Source of the DNA: Lachnospiraceae bacterium
Lineage (GTDB): Bacteria > Bacillota > Clostridia > Lachnospirales > Lachnospiraceae
Length of the DNA stretch: 64,000 nucleotides
Direction of reading: 5' to 3'
Assembly: GCA_017472605.1 (NCBI GenBank)
Contig: JAFUPV010000038.1
Span: forward strand, 62,001 to 126,000
Position numbers and translations under genes: made by a program. The notes below the pieces were generated by a model. The model was not told the origin of the DNA, ran no database searches, and worked only from the letters and a program-made list of their open reading frames with translations. Of the stretch, positions 35,020 to 43,160 are shown one piece after another; position 1 is the stretch's first letter; the number at the start of each line of letters is the position of its first letter.

Positions 35020-36558
35020 ATGAAAAACAGAAAAAAGACTGTAACCATCGCTTCCCTGATCCTTTCAGTGATGCTGATGATCGGGGGAATCAGTCAGGGA
35101 ATCCTGGCTTCGGAAATCCCCTATGATACATACAATTACGACTACCGGGAAAATATCGTACATACACCGGCAGCCTATGTGCCGGACGGAAGCATTTCCG
35201 GTGTCACTCTTGGCATTGGCGCGTTTAAGACACCTCAGGACATGTGTTTTTCACCGGATGGCGAGGCGTTCATTGCCGATACCGGAAACAACCGGATCGT
35301 TGTGCTGAACAGCCAGATGAACAAGGTTGTCCGTGTGATTGACTGTTTCGAAGCAGAAGGTGTGGAAGAAACCTTTTCTTCTCCCTACGGTGTGGCGATT
35401 TCCCAGAATGGTCTGCTCTATGTGGCGGATTCCCAGAACAACCGCGTTGTTGTCATGGAACAGGACGGAACCTTTGTGAAGTTCATCCAGGATCCGCAGT
35501 CCGACATTCTGGAAGAGAACTACGTGTTTGTTCCTTTAAAGGTAACCGTTGACTATGCGGACCGTGTGTACTGCATCGCCAAGAACATGTTCGAGGGAAT
35601 CATGGTCTTTGAGACCGATGACAGTTTCTCCGGTTTCTTTGGAACCATTGAGGTTAAGATCTCTGCCTGGGAAAAGTTCTGGCGCAAGCTGGCAACCAAG
35701 GAAGAGCGTTCCAATCAGCAGCTTTACATTCCCACCGAGTTTACCGGTCTTGACATTGACCAGAGCGGCTTTGTCTATGCGACTAACATTGATTCGGAAG
35801 GCGTTCAGGCGGTTCGTCGTCTGAATCCGGCAGGACAGGATGTCATAAAGAAGGGACAGAATGGCAATGTTGGCGGCGATCTGGTCATTCCGACCGGCGG
35901 TGATTATCCCGGTGCTTCCTACATTGTCGATGTTGTTTACCGCGATAAGGGAATCTACTCTCTGTTAGACAGCAGAAGAGGACGTATCTTTACCTACGAC
36001 CATGAGGGAAATCTTCTCTACATCTTCGGCGGTCTCGGCAGCCAGGCGGGAACCTTCTCCGTACCGGTAGCTATTGAGAGTCTTGGTGACAAGATCCTTG
36101 TTCTGGACTCGGCAAGAGCGGAGATTCTTGTGTTTGGTGAGACAGAATATGGTTCTCTGATTAACGATGCGGTGGCGCTCCGCTATGACGGCGATGAGAC
36201 ACTGGCTGTTGAGAAATGGGGTCGCGTTCTGGAGCTGGACGAGAACAACGAGCTGGCAAACTCCGGTATCGGAAAAGCCTATCTGACAGCTGGTGAGAAC
36301 GAGCTGGCGATGAAGTATCTGAAGCTTGGCATGGACCGTACCTACTATTCCATTGCTTTTAAGCGTTATCGAAACGAGATTCTGAAAGAAAACTCCGGCG
36401 TGGTAATGACCGTGATCGTAGTATTTGTTGCGGCAGTTGCGTTCTGGGTAAGCAAGAAAAAGAAAAAAGATCCGTATGAAGGGGGAATGGATGATGAAAA
36501 AATATTTCACCAGAGAAAAATGGCAGTATCTTCTTCACGTACAGACTCACCCGGTTGA
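35020..36558 (+). CDS. Membrane-anchored NHL-repeat beta-propeller protein with TPR region
   Basis: A 512-residue extracytoplasmic protein. It has an N-terminal signal segment (about 8-30), an NHL propeller (about 60-390) with blades such as FSPDGEAFIADTGNNRIVVL and SQNGLLYVADSQNNRVVVME, a short TPR-like helical part (about 395-450, AVEKWGRVLELDENNELANS), one membrane helix (about 460-478, VVMTVIVVFVAAVAFWV) and a lysine-rich cytoplasmic tail. NHL propellers bind proteins or glycans. Here the location between two importers suggests a surface scaffold. Its 3' end overlaps the YIP1-like gene by 65 bases. I know of no assigned function. Confidence 0.85.
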   Translation: MKNRKKTVTIASLILSVMLMIGGISQGILASEIPYDTYNYDYRENIVHTPAAYVPDGSISGVTLGIGAFKTPQDMCFSPDGEAFIADTGNNRIVVLNSQMNKVVRVIDCFEAEGVEETFSSPYGVAISQNGLLYVADSQNNRVVVMEQDGTFVKFIQDPQSDILEENYVFVPLKVTVDYADRVYCIAKNMFEGIMVFETDDSFSGFFGTIEVKISAWEKFWRKLATKEERSNQQLYIPTEFTGLDIDQSGFVYATNIDSEGVQAVRRLNPAGQDVIKKGQNGNVGGDLVIPTGGDYPGASYIVDVVYRDKGIYSLLDSRRGRIFTYDHEGNLLYIFGGLGSQAGTFSVPVAIESLGDKILVLDSARAEILVFGETEYGSLINDAVALRYDGDETLAVEKWGRVLELDENNELANSGIGKAYLTAGENELAMKYLKLGMDRTYYSIAFKRYRNEILKENSGVVMTVIVVFVAAVAFWVSKKKKKDPYEGGMDDEKIFHQRKMAVSSSRTDSPG

Positions 36559-37123
36559 CGGTTTCTATGAAATCCGCCACTTTGAGAAGGGAAGCGTACC
36601 GATTGCAATCCTGATGGTTATTCTGTTTTCCTTCTGTTTTTCCATGAACCGCATGCTGGCAGGATTTGTTGTAAACGATATTGATCCGCGAACGGTTGAC
36701 AGTCTGAGCGAGTTGCAGGCAGTTCTGCTCCTGTTTCTTCTGTTCTGCGTCGGAAACTGGTCCATTACCTGTCTGATGAACGGGGAGGGAAGACTCAAAG
36801 ACATTGCAACCGTTGTCGGCTATTCCCTTCTGCCGCTGACCGTTACCTACATCATTGCAACCATTGCCAGTCAGTTTGTCGCACAGAACGAAGAGGCAAT
36901 TTACACAATGATCCTGGCAATCGGAGTTGCATATGCAGTCATCCTTGTGCTGATCGGTCTGATGCAGATCCACAAGTATACGCTGGGCAAGACGCTTCTT
37001 GTTCTTGTGCTGACGTTTGTTGCGATGCTGATTATCATTTTCATCGCGCTGCTTCTGTTTGATCTGATCAGTCAGGTTTACAGCTTCTTCTACAGCGTCT
37101 ACACAGAAATCATATTCAGGTAA
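36494..37123 (+). CDS. YIP1-family integral membrane protein
   Basis: A 209-residue protein with five predicted membrane helices and a short N-terminal cytoplasmic arm (KKYFTREKWQYLLHVQTHP), in line with the YIP1/DUF1282-like fold. Function in bacteria is unknown. Start choice: GGGGG at 36481-36485 lies 8 bases before ATG 36494 and 5 before ATG 36491. The ATG at 36476 is upstream of the site. It starts inside the 3' end of the NHL gene, so coupled translation is likely. The constant partnership with an NHL protein and a DUF5696 protein suggests one complex. Confidence 0.82.
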   Translation: MKKYFTREKWQYLLHVQTHPVDGFYEIRHFEKGSVPIAILMVILFSFCFSMNRMLAGFVVNDIDPRTVDSLSELQAVLLLFLLFCVGNWSITCLMNGEGRLKDIATVVGYSLLPLTVTYIIATIASQFVAQNEEAIYTMILAIGVAYAVILVLIGLMQIHKYTLGKTLLVLVLTFVAMLIIIFIALLLFDLISQVYSFFYSVYTEIIFR

Positions 37124-37137
37124 TAAAGGGGGATAAG

Positions 37138-39714
37138 ATGAAAACAGGAAAGAAAATACTGATTGCTCTGATCAGCCTCGTTGTCCTCTGTGTTGCCGGA
37201 TTTGTTGCATGGTATCTGACAAAATATGTGTTCTATGATGACTACAAGCAGTACATCCGAACCTATGAGTATGAAGAGGGAACCGAGTTTACTCAGATCA
37301 AAGAAGATAAGGCTGACGTTGCAGGAATGCTTCTTGCAGCCGAAAACGAGAATTTTAAATTATATGTAAAGAAATCTACGGCAAATGTGGCTCTCTATGA
37401 TAAGAGAACCGGTGAGATCACCTATGCAAACCCGCTGGACGGCGCCAATGATGCCAATGCCAACGGAACCCACAAAAAGTATCTGCAGTCTCAGCTGATC
37501 ATTGAATACTTCAACACAAGCCGTGTGTCCGGTATCATGGATTCCTTCTCCTATGCGGTAGAGACAGATCAGGTGACTTACGAATCCATTGAGAATGGTC
37601 TGCGTGTTGTCTATGAAATCGGTGATAAGAGCAGCAAGACAGGTATTGTTCCGATCTACATCAGCGATGAGCGTCTTCAGCTGTTCTTAAGCAAGATGAG
37701 TGAAGACGATGCCAAGGATACAAAGAAGCGTTATACCGAGTCTTCCGTTGGAGAAGGCTGGTGGGAATTAAACTCCGGTTCCCAGAAGGGTGCCGCGATT
37801 CTGCGTAAGCTGAACAAGTACTTTGAAAGTGCCGGTTACACCGAAGAGGACTATGTGGCCGACATGACTGCTTCCGGTGTGGAAGGCGTGATTCCGATTT
37901 CCTTTGTGATTCCGTTAGAGTACCGTCTGACCGAGGACGGCATGGAAGCAACCATTCCTGCGGAGCAGATCGTGGAGAACGGAGGCGGTACCCTGTACCG
38001 GATTCAGATGCTCCGCTACTTCGGCGCGGCAGGCATGGAAGAAGAGGGCTATATGCTCGTTCCCAATGCTTCCGGTTCCATTATTTACTTTAACAACGGA
38101 AAGACCAATGTTCCGGATTATAACCAGTATATTTATGATATCGACCCGCTGGCTGCAAACTATACAGTGGTTGAGGAAACTCAGAAGGCCCGCATGGCGC
38201 TGTTTGGCATCAGTTATGAAGATTACGGAATGCTGGCAACCATTGAGGAGGGAGAGTCCCTTGCTTCTGTCAGTGCCAGCGTTGCTGGTAAACTGAACAG
38301 CTATAACTACGCGTATCCGATCTTTACTGTCCGCGGTTATGATAAGCTTGACATGTTCGGCGCGTCCGGAAATCAGGCAAGTCTTCCTGTCGTTGAAAGC
38401 CGGATGGCACAGACGGATCTGACGGTTCGCTATACCATGCTGGAAGAGGAAAATGCAGATTATGCCGGAATGGCAAACTACTACCGGGAGCGCCTGATCA
38501 GTGAAGGTGTTCTGACGGCAGCGGATGAGGAGAGCGGTGATATTCCGTTCTACATGGACATCATCGGCGGTGTTAAAGAAACCGCGTTCATTCTTGGCGT
38601 GCAGTACCTCAATGTGAATCCGATGACCACTTTTGAGCAGGCGGGAGAGATTTCCAAAGACCTGGCGGCAAGCGGCGTTTCCAATCAGGTCATGAATTTC
38701 CAGGGCTGGTTCAACGGCGGTTATTACCACGATGTAGCTGACAAGATCAAGGTGATCCGTAAGCTGGGCGGAAAGTCCGGTCTGGAGGAGCTCAATGATC
38801 TGATGGAAGAAAACGGAAATAAGCTGTATGTGGAAACTGCTTTCCAGAAAGTATCCTTCATTTCCAAGCGTTACCAGTATGCATGGGAGAGTGCCAAGTA
38901 CTACGGCGGCGGTTATGTAGCTGCCTTTGGTCAGGTCAACCCGGCAACCATGCGTCAGACCTCCAGCCTTGGCTATCAGGAGACAAGATATAACATCATT
39001 TCTCCGAAGTTTTTGACACGCTATGTGGACGCGTTCAGCAGCAAAATCCAGGATTATGACGTAGCCGGAATTTCTTTAAGCGACCTTGGCGATGTACTCA
39101 GCTCCGACAAGAAGAGAACCGAGATCATCGACAGACAGCAGGCTCTTGATGTGGTAAGAGGCCAGTTTGAGATTCTGGAATCTACCGGAAAGAACATCAT
39201 GGTCAGCGGCGGAAATGACTATTCTTTCGCCTATGCAGATGACCTGCTCAATGTATCCAGCAGCGACAATGACTTCTTTGTCATTGATGAAAACGTTCCG
39301 TTCTATCAGATGCTGATCCACGGCTCCATTGATTACAGCAGTGAGCTGATCAATCTGAGCGATGTATCCGATCCGGAAGCATATGCGCTGCAGCTGATTG
39401 AATACGGCATGTCTCCTCACTATGTATTTACCGAAAAGAGTTCCAACGAACTGAAGTATACCGGTCTGAACATGTATTACTCCACCTGCTACGATACCTG
39501 GAAGGATGATGCGGTGGAGATGTATGAGACCATAAACGGAGCACTGAAACATGTATCCGGCGCAGCAATGGTGGATCATGAGATTCTTGAGGACGGTGTC
39601 CGCAAGGTGACCTATTCCAACGGCTGCGTGATCTATACCAACCCGTCAGCAGAGGATGTTACCGTTGATGGCATTACAGTAAAAGCAAAATCTTACGAAG
39701 TGGAGGGGATTTAA
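37138..39714 (+). CDS. DUF5696 protein, membrane-anchored, possible glycosidase fold
   Basis: An 858-residue protein with one N-terminal membrane helix (about 7-27) and a large outer part, with no signal cleavage site. I assign it to DUF5696. Residues about 50-470 look like a large beta-sandwich region. From about 475 a barrel-like part follows with segments typical of glycosidase barrels (MNFQGWFNGGYYHDVADK; DVAGISLSDLGDVLSSD; NIMVSGGNDYSFAYAD). The C-terminus is a small beta domain. Acidic residues in those segments are candidate catalytic groups. AAAGGGGG precedes the ATG. The next permease starts at the very next base after the stop. An enzyme on imported or surface-bound glycans is my inference. 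Confidence 0.8.
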   Translation: MKTGKKILIALISLVVLCVAGFVAWYLTKYVFYDDYKQYIRTYEYEEGTEFTQIKEDKADVAGMLLAAENENFKLYVKKSTANVALYDKRTGEITYANPLDGANDANANGTHKKYLQSQLIIEYFNTSRVSGIMDSFSYAVETDQVTYESIENGLRVVYEIGDKSSKTGIVPIYISDERLQLFLSKMSEDDAKDTKKRYTESSVGEGWWELNSGSQKGAAILRKLNKYFESAGYTEEDYVADMTASGVEGVIPISFVIPLEYRLTEDGMEATIPAEQIVENGGGTLYRIQMLRYFGAAGMEEEGYMLVPNASGSIIYFNNGKTNVPDYNQYIYDIDPLAANYTVVEETQKARMALFGISYEDYGMLATIEEGESLASVSASVAGKLNSYNYAYPIFTVRGYDKLDMFGASGNQASLPVVESRMAQTDLTVRYTMLEEENADYAGMANYYRERLISEGVLTAADEESGDIPFYMDIIGGVKETAFILGVQYLNVNPMTTFEQAGEISKDLAASGVSNQVMNFQGWFNGGYYHDVADKIKVIRKLGGKSGLEELNDLMEENGNKLYVETAFQKVSFISKRYQYAWESAKYYGGGYVAAFGQVNPATMRQTSSLGYQETRYNIISPKFLTRYVDAFSSKIQDYDVAGISLSDLGDVLSSDKKRTEIIDRQQALDVVRGQFEILESTGKNIMVSGGNDYSFAYADDLLNVSSSDNDFFVIDENVPFYQMLIHGSIDYSSELINLSDVSDPEAYALQLIEYGMSPHYVFTEKSSNELKYTGLNMYYSTCYDTWKDDAVEMYETINGALKHVSGAAMVDHEILEDGVRKVTYSNGCVIYTNPSAEDVTVDGITVKAKSYEVEGI

Positions 39715-40629
39715 ATGAAGAAAAAGAAAAGACTGACCCTGACACAGAAAAGAAGCCTGACCGGACTGACGTTCATTCTGCCATGGCTGATCGGTTTCAT
39801 CATTTTCTACCTTCGCAGTTTGATCATGACCGTTGATTTCTCTTTCTCAACGATTGAGGTCAACCCGCAGGCCGGAGGATACAATCAGACCTTTGCCGGA
39901 TGGGAGAATTTCCGCTACGCGTTCCAGGTTCACGGAACCTTCAAACAGGTTCTGACCACCTCCATCGGTGACATTCTGATTGACGTTCCGCTGATCATTT
40001 TCTTCAGCCTGTTCATGGCGCTTGTGTTAAACCGCAAGTTCCGCGGAAGAACGCTTGTCCGTGCGATTTTCTTCCTTCCCGTAATCATGAATTCTGAAGC
40101 AATCACAGCAGCTCTGGATTACAGCCGTCAGCAGCTCATGGGCGGTCTGACAGCAGCCAGCGCCGAGGTGATGGAAGGCTCCGGCGGAATGAGTCTGGAC
40201 TACTACATTGACATGTTCGGAAGCCTCGGCATGCCGGACATGATCCTGGAATACATCGTAGGCGCTATCGGCCGTCTGACCGACATCATCAGTGCTTCCG
40301 GTGTCCAGATCATCATCTTCATCGCAGCCCTTCAGGCAATCGCTCCCAGCATGTATGAGGTAGCGAAGATCGAGGGTGCGACCGGATATGAGACCTTCTG
40401 GAAGGTTACCTTCCCCATGGTGCTGCCTCATATCATCACGAACCTTGTCTATACCGTGGTTATCAACTTTGCGGAGAGTGAGATCGTTACGCTTTCCTAC
40501 AGCACGATCTTTTCCGAGAATAACTATGGACTTGGTTCCGCCTTTGCACTGATCAGTACGCTGATCGTGTGTCTGATCCTGGTAATTGTTGTCGGCTTCA
40601 TTCAGAAGCGTACATTCTACTATAACTAA
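39715..40629 (+). CDS. Sugar ABC transporter permease, second pair
   Basis: A 304-residue MalF-type permease with six membrane segments and EAA loop EVAKIEGATGYETFWKVTFP. An insertion of about 50 residues with a helical pattern (AASAEVMEGSGGMSLDYYID) between membrane segments is longer than in the first permease. The start codon directly abuts the stop of DUF5696, with GGAGGGG in the end of that gene. It pairs with the following gene and probably with the binding protein at 43161. Confidence 0.92.
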   Translation: MKKKKRLTLTQKRSLTGLTFILPWLIGFIIFYLRSLIMTVDFSFSTIEVNPQAGGYNQTFAGWENFRYAFQVHGTFKQVLTTSIGDILIDVPLIIFFSLFMALVLNRKFRGRTLVRAIFFLPVIMNSEAITAALDYSRQQLMGGLTAASAEVMEGSGGMSLDYYIDMFGSLGMPDMILEYIVGAIGRLTDIISASGVQIIIFIAALQAIAPSMYEVAKIEGATGYETFWKVTFPMVLPHIITNLVYTVVINFAESEIVTLSYSTIFSENNYGLGSAFALISTLIVCLILVIVVGFIQKRTFYYN

Positions 40630-40646
40630 GAGAGGAGGAGTACAAA

Positions 40647-41633
40647 ATGAATCTTTCCAGATACAAAGCCGAGTATGCCGAGTACAAGGCAACCGGCCAG
40701 TTGAACAATTCGATAAAAAAATGGTCAACAAATGGAAAAAACCTATTGTTTGGAATCTTCCGATTGGTTATAATAGTAGGTATCAGCTATGTGATTCTTA
40801 GCCCGCTGATCGGTATTGTCAGCTCGTCCTTCTTCTCGGAAGAGGATGTCTACAATCCGATGGTTTACCTGCTTCCGACGGCTCCAACGCTGGAGCGCTA
40901 CACGAAAGCAATCCTTCGTCTGGACTACTGGAATATCATGAAAAACACCCTGCTGTACACCGTGTCGCTGACGCTGATCCAGCTGGTTGTGACTTCCATG
41001 GTAGGCTATGGATTCGCAAGATTTGATTTTCCGTTTAAGAAGCTTCTGTTTGGATGTGTTGTAATCATGATCGTCATTCCGACCCATACGGTTATGCTTC
41101 CGCTGTACATGTCCTTTGCGACCTTTGATCCGTTTGGCATTCTGAGTCATTTCGGTGTTGAGACGAACCTTCTTTCCTCACCGGTTCCGATGTACATACT
41201 GACTCTGTTTGGATGCGGTCTTCGAAGCGGTCTTTACATTTACATTTTCAACCAGTTCTTCCGCGGTCTTCCCAAGGAGATCGAGGAGGCGGCGTTTGTG
41301 GACGGCGCAGGTCCGTGGCGTACCTATCTGCGTGTCATGCTCCCGAACGCAGTTCCATCGATTATTACTGTCACTGTCTTTTCTCTGGTGTGGCAGTATA
41401 ATGATACCTTCTATGGAAAACTTTTCCTGATCAGTGACGATATTCTGATCAGTAAGAGTATCCTTTCCCTGCAGGATAACATTACTAACCTGGATAAAAT
41501 ACTTGACCCAAGTATTTCCCAGCTGTATGTATATGCAGGTATTGTGATGCTGATTCTGCCGTTAGTCATTATGTATGTTCTGCTGCAGCGTCATTTCATC
41601 GAAGGTGTTGAGCGAAGCGGTATCGTTGGCTGA
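40647..41633 (+). CDS. Carbohydrate ABC transporter permease, second pair
   Basis: A 328-residue MalG-type permease. It has a hydrophilic N-terminus of about 33 residues (YKAEYAEYKATGQLNNSIKK), six membrane segments and EAA loop EAAFVDGAGPWRTYLRVMLP. AGAGAGGAGG precedes the ATG. A hairpin overlaps its stop codon. After that point codon use shifts to a strongly biased, high-expression style in the next two genes. Confidence 0.92.
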   Translation: MNLSRYKAEYAEYKATGQLNNSIKKWSTNGKNLLFGIFRLVIIVGISYVILSPLIGIVSSSFFSEEDVYNPMVYLLPTAPTLERYTKAILRLDYWNIMKNTLLYTVSLTLIQLVVTSMVGYGFARFDFPFKKLLFGCVVIMIVIPTHTVMLPLYMSFATFDPFGILSHFGVETNLLSSPVPMYILTLFGCGLRSGLYIYIFNQFFRGLPKEIEEAAFVDGAGPWRTYLRVMLPNAVPSIITVTVFSLVWQYNDTFYGKLFLISDDILISKSILSLQDNITNLDKILDPSISQLYVYAGIVMLILPLVIMYVLLQRHFIEGVERSGIVG

Positions 41634-41643
41634 TACCGCCGCT
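41611..41643 (+). other. Hairpin over the stop codon of the second MalG-type permease
   Basis: AGCG plus GCGGTATC pairs with GATACCGC plus CGCT around GTTGGCT, with an AA bulge. No T run follows, so it is not a standard terminator. Such hairpins can protect or set the 5' end of a more stable downstream mRNA. Confidence 0.45.
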
Positions 41644-41688
41644 CCCAATACAGACTTTCATAAAAAATAATAAAAGGAGGAGTTTATT

Positions 41689-43113
41689 ATGAAAGCAAAG
41701 AGAGTAATCCCGGCACTTATGTTGTCTGCACTGGCATTCTCCAGCGTGGCACTTGCAGAGGAGGCTGCAACCGTTGTTGATTTCGAGGACGGCAACGTTG
41801 GCTTCGTAGCAATGGACACCGCTCCTGGTGATGCTTCTGAGTGCGAATTTGAGGTTGTTGACTGGAATGGCTCCAAGGCCCTGAAGGTGAACGCAGAGGA
41901 TGGAAAGGTTCCGTACATCGGAATCGACATCGCAAGCCTGACCGGCGACAAGATCGCTGACATCCGTACCATCGAGTTTACCATCGGTGCAGAAGGTCCG
42001 GACGGCGAGTTCTATGCAGTAAGCGGTGATGTAAACACCTACATCGGTGAGGATCGCACCATGTCCACTTCCGACTGGAGCGTTTACATGGCAAAGAAGA
42101 ACCCGAAGGTTGCAACCGTTAAGCTGACTGACGATCAGGTATTCGCTGCTGACGCACAGAACATCATGATCATTACCAAGGGCAACAAGTCCGATTCTGA
42201 CGTAAGCATGTTCAAGGGTGAGGGCCCGAACATCATCTACATCGACGATATCCGTTTCCTGGATGCAGACGGAAACGCAATCGCTGTTGATACCACCGTT
42301 GAGTTTGACAAGCCGGCCGGCTTTGGCGCTGCTGACATGTCCAACCTGACCGGACTTCTTGGTGAAAACGTAATTGACGGCGCAACCGGTTCTTCTGCAG
42401 GTTCCTGGGGACAGGCAGTTGCTCTTGATACCGCAAAGAACGGCGGAACCTTTGATCCGGCTGTGATTGAGCCAGGTACAATTATTTCCGTTTACTATAC
42501 TGCTGATACCGCTCCTGAGCTGGTTCTTCAGTCCTGGACTGAGGGATGCCCGGAGACCATGGGCTGGGCAAAGGTTGCTCCGAGCGCAGTGAATGATTCC
42601 GGTACCATCTGCCAGTACACCTATGATGATATCGTAGCTGTAATTGGTTCTGAAGATTTCGCAACCTATCTTGACAAGTTCTATGTTGGTGACACCGGTT
42701 CCGCTCTGAACGTATCCAAGGTTTCTGTAGCAATGCCGGCTGGCGAAGAGTTCATCATCGAGGGCGCTGTTGGTGAGTCTGCAGGTTCCTGGGGACAGGC
42801 AATCACTCTTGGTACCCTGAAGGATGGCGGTACTTTTGATCCGGCTCTTCTTGCAAAGGATTGCACTATTTCTGTATACTATTCTGCTGATACCGCTCCT
42901 GAGCTGGTTCTTCAGTCCTGGACTGAGGGATGCCCGGAGACTGCTGGCTGGGCTAAGGTTGCAGCTACAACTGACAACGGTTCTGTAGCAACCTACTCCT
43001 ACGAGGCAATGGTAACTGCATTCGGTTCCGAAGATTTCGTAACCTATCTTGATAACTTCATCGTAGGCGATACCGGTTCCGCTCTGAGCGTAACCAAGGT
43101 TACCGTTCAGTAA
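41689..43113 (+). CDS. Abundant secreted protein with tandem beta-type repeats, unknown function
   Basis: A 474-residue exported protein with signal peptide ending SVALA. The N-terminal domain (about 25-205) resembles a jelly-roll (VVDFEDGNVGFVAMD; IIYIDDIRFLDADG). Two copies of a ~120-residue domain follow (about 225-345 and 353-474). They share SAGSWGQA, GGTFDPA, TAPELVLQSWTEGCPET and GSEDF-TYLD-F-VGDTGSAL. The repeats look like carbohydrate-binding modules, but I cannot name a family. No anchor or lipobox is present. Codon bias is strong, suggesting high output. It sits directly before a binding protein, so a glycan-capturing surface or secreted partner is inferred. Confidence 0.82.
   Translation: MKAKRVIPALMLSALAFSSVALAEEAATVVDFEDGNVGFVAMDTAPGDASECEFEVVDWNGSKALKVNAEDGKVPYIGIDIASLTGDKIADIRTIEFTIGAEGPDGEFYAVSGDVNTYIGEDRTMSTSDWSVYMAKKNPKVATVKLTDDQVFAADAQNIMIITKGNKSDSDVSMFKGEGPNIIYIDDIRFLDADGNAIAVDTTVEFDKPAGFGAADMSNLTGLLGENVIDGATGSSAGSWGQAVALDTAKNGGTFDPAVIEPGTIISVYYTADTAPELVLQSWTEGCPETMGWAKVAPSAVNDSGTICQYTYDDIVAVIGSEDFATYLDKFYVGDTGSALNVSKVSVAMPAGEEFIIEGAVGESAGSWGQAITLGTLKDGGTFDPALLAKDCTISVYYSADTAPELVLQSWTEGCPETAGWAKVAATTDNGSVATYSYEAMVTAFGSEDFVTYLDNFIVGDTGSALSVTKVTVQ
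42500..42557 (+). repeat. 58-base direct repeat, copy 1
   Basis: Identical to 42884-42941, 384 bases (128 codons) downstream. Both encode the same segment of the two repeat domains (ADTAPELVLQSWTEGCPET). Confidence 0.9.
42884..42941 (+). repeat. 58-base direct repeat, copy 2
   Basis: Exact copy of 42500-42557. The surrounding domain copies have diverged more, so recent gene conversion or strong local constraint is likely. Confidence 0.9.
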
Positions 43114-43160
43114 TTCAGAAAAGCAATGTATTGAGAGAAAGAGAAGGAGGATCTTGATTT

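Noticed and set aside
42398-42941. CRISPR-like or VNTR array
   Set aside because: The repeats are only two copies of a protein domain inside one reading frame, without spacers.
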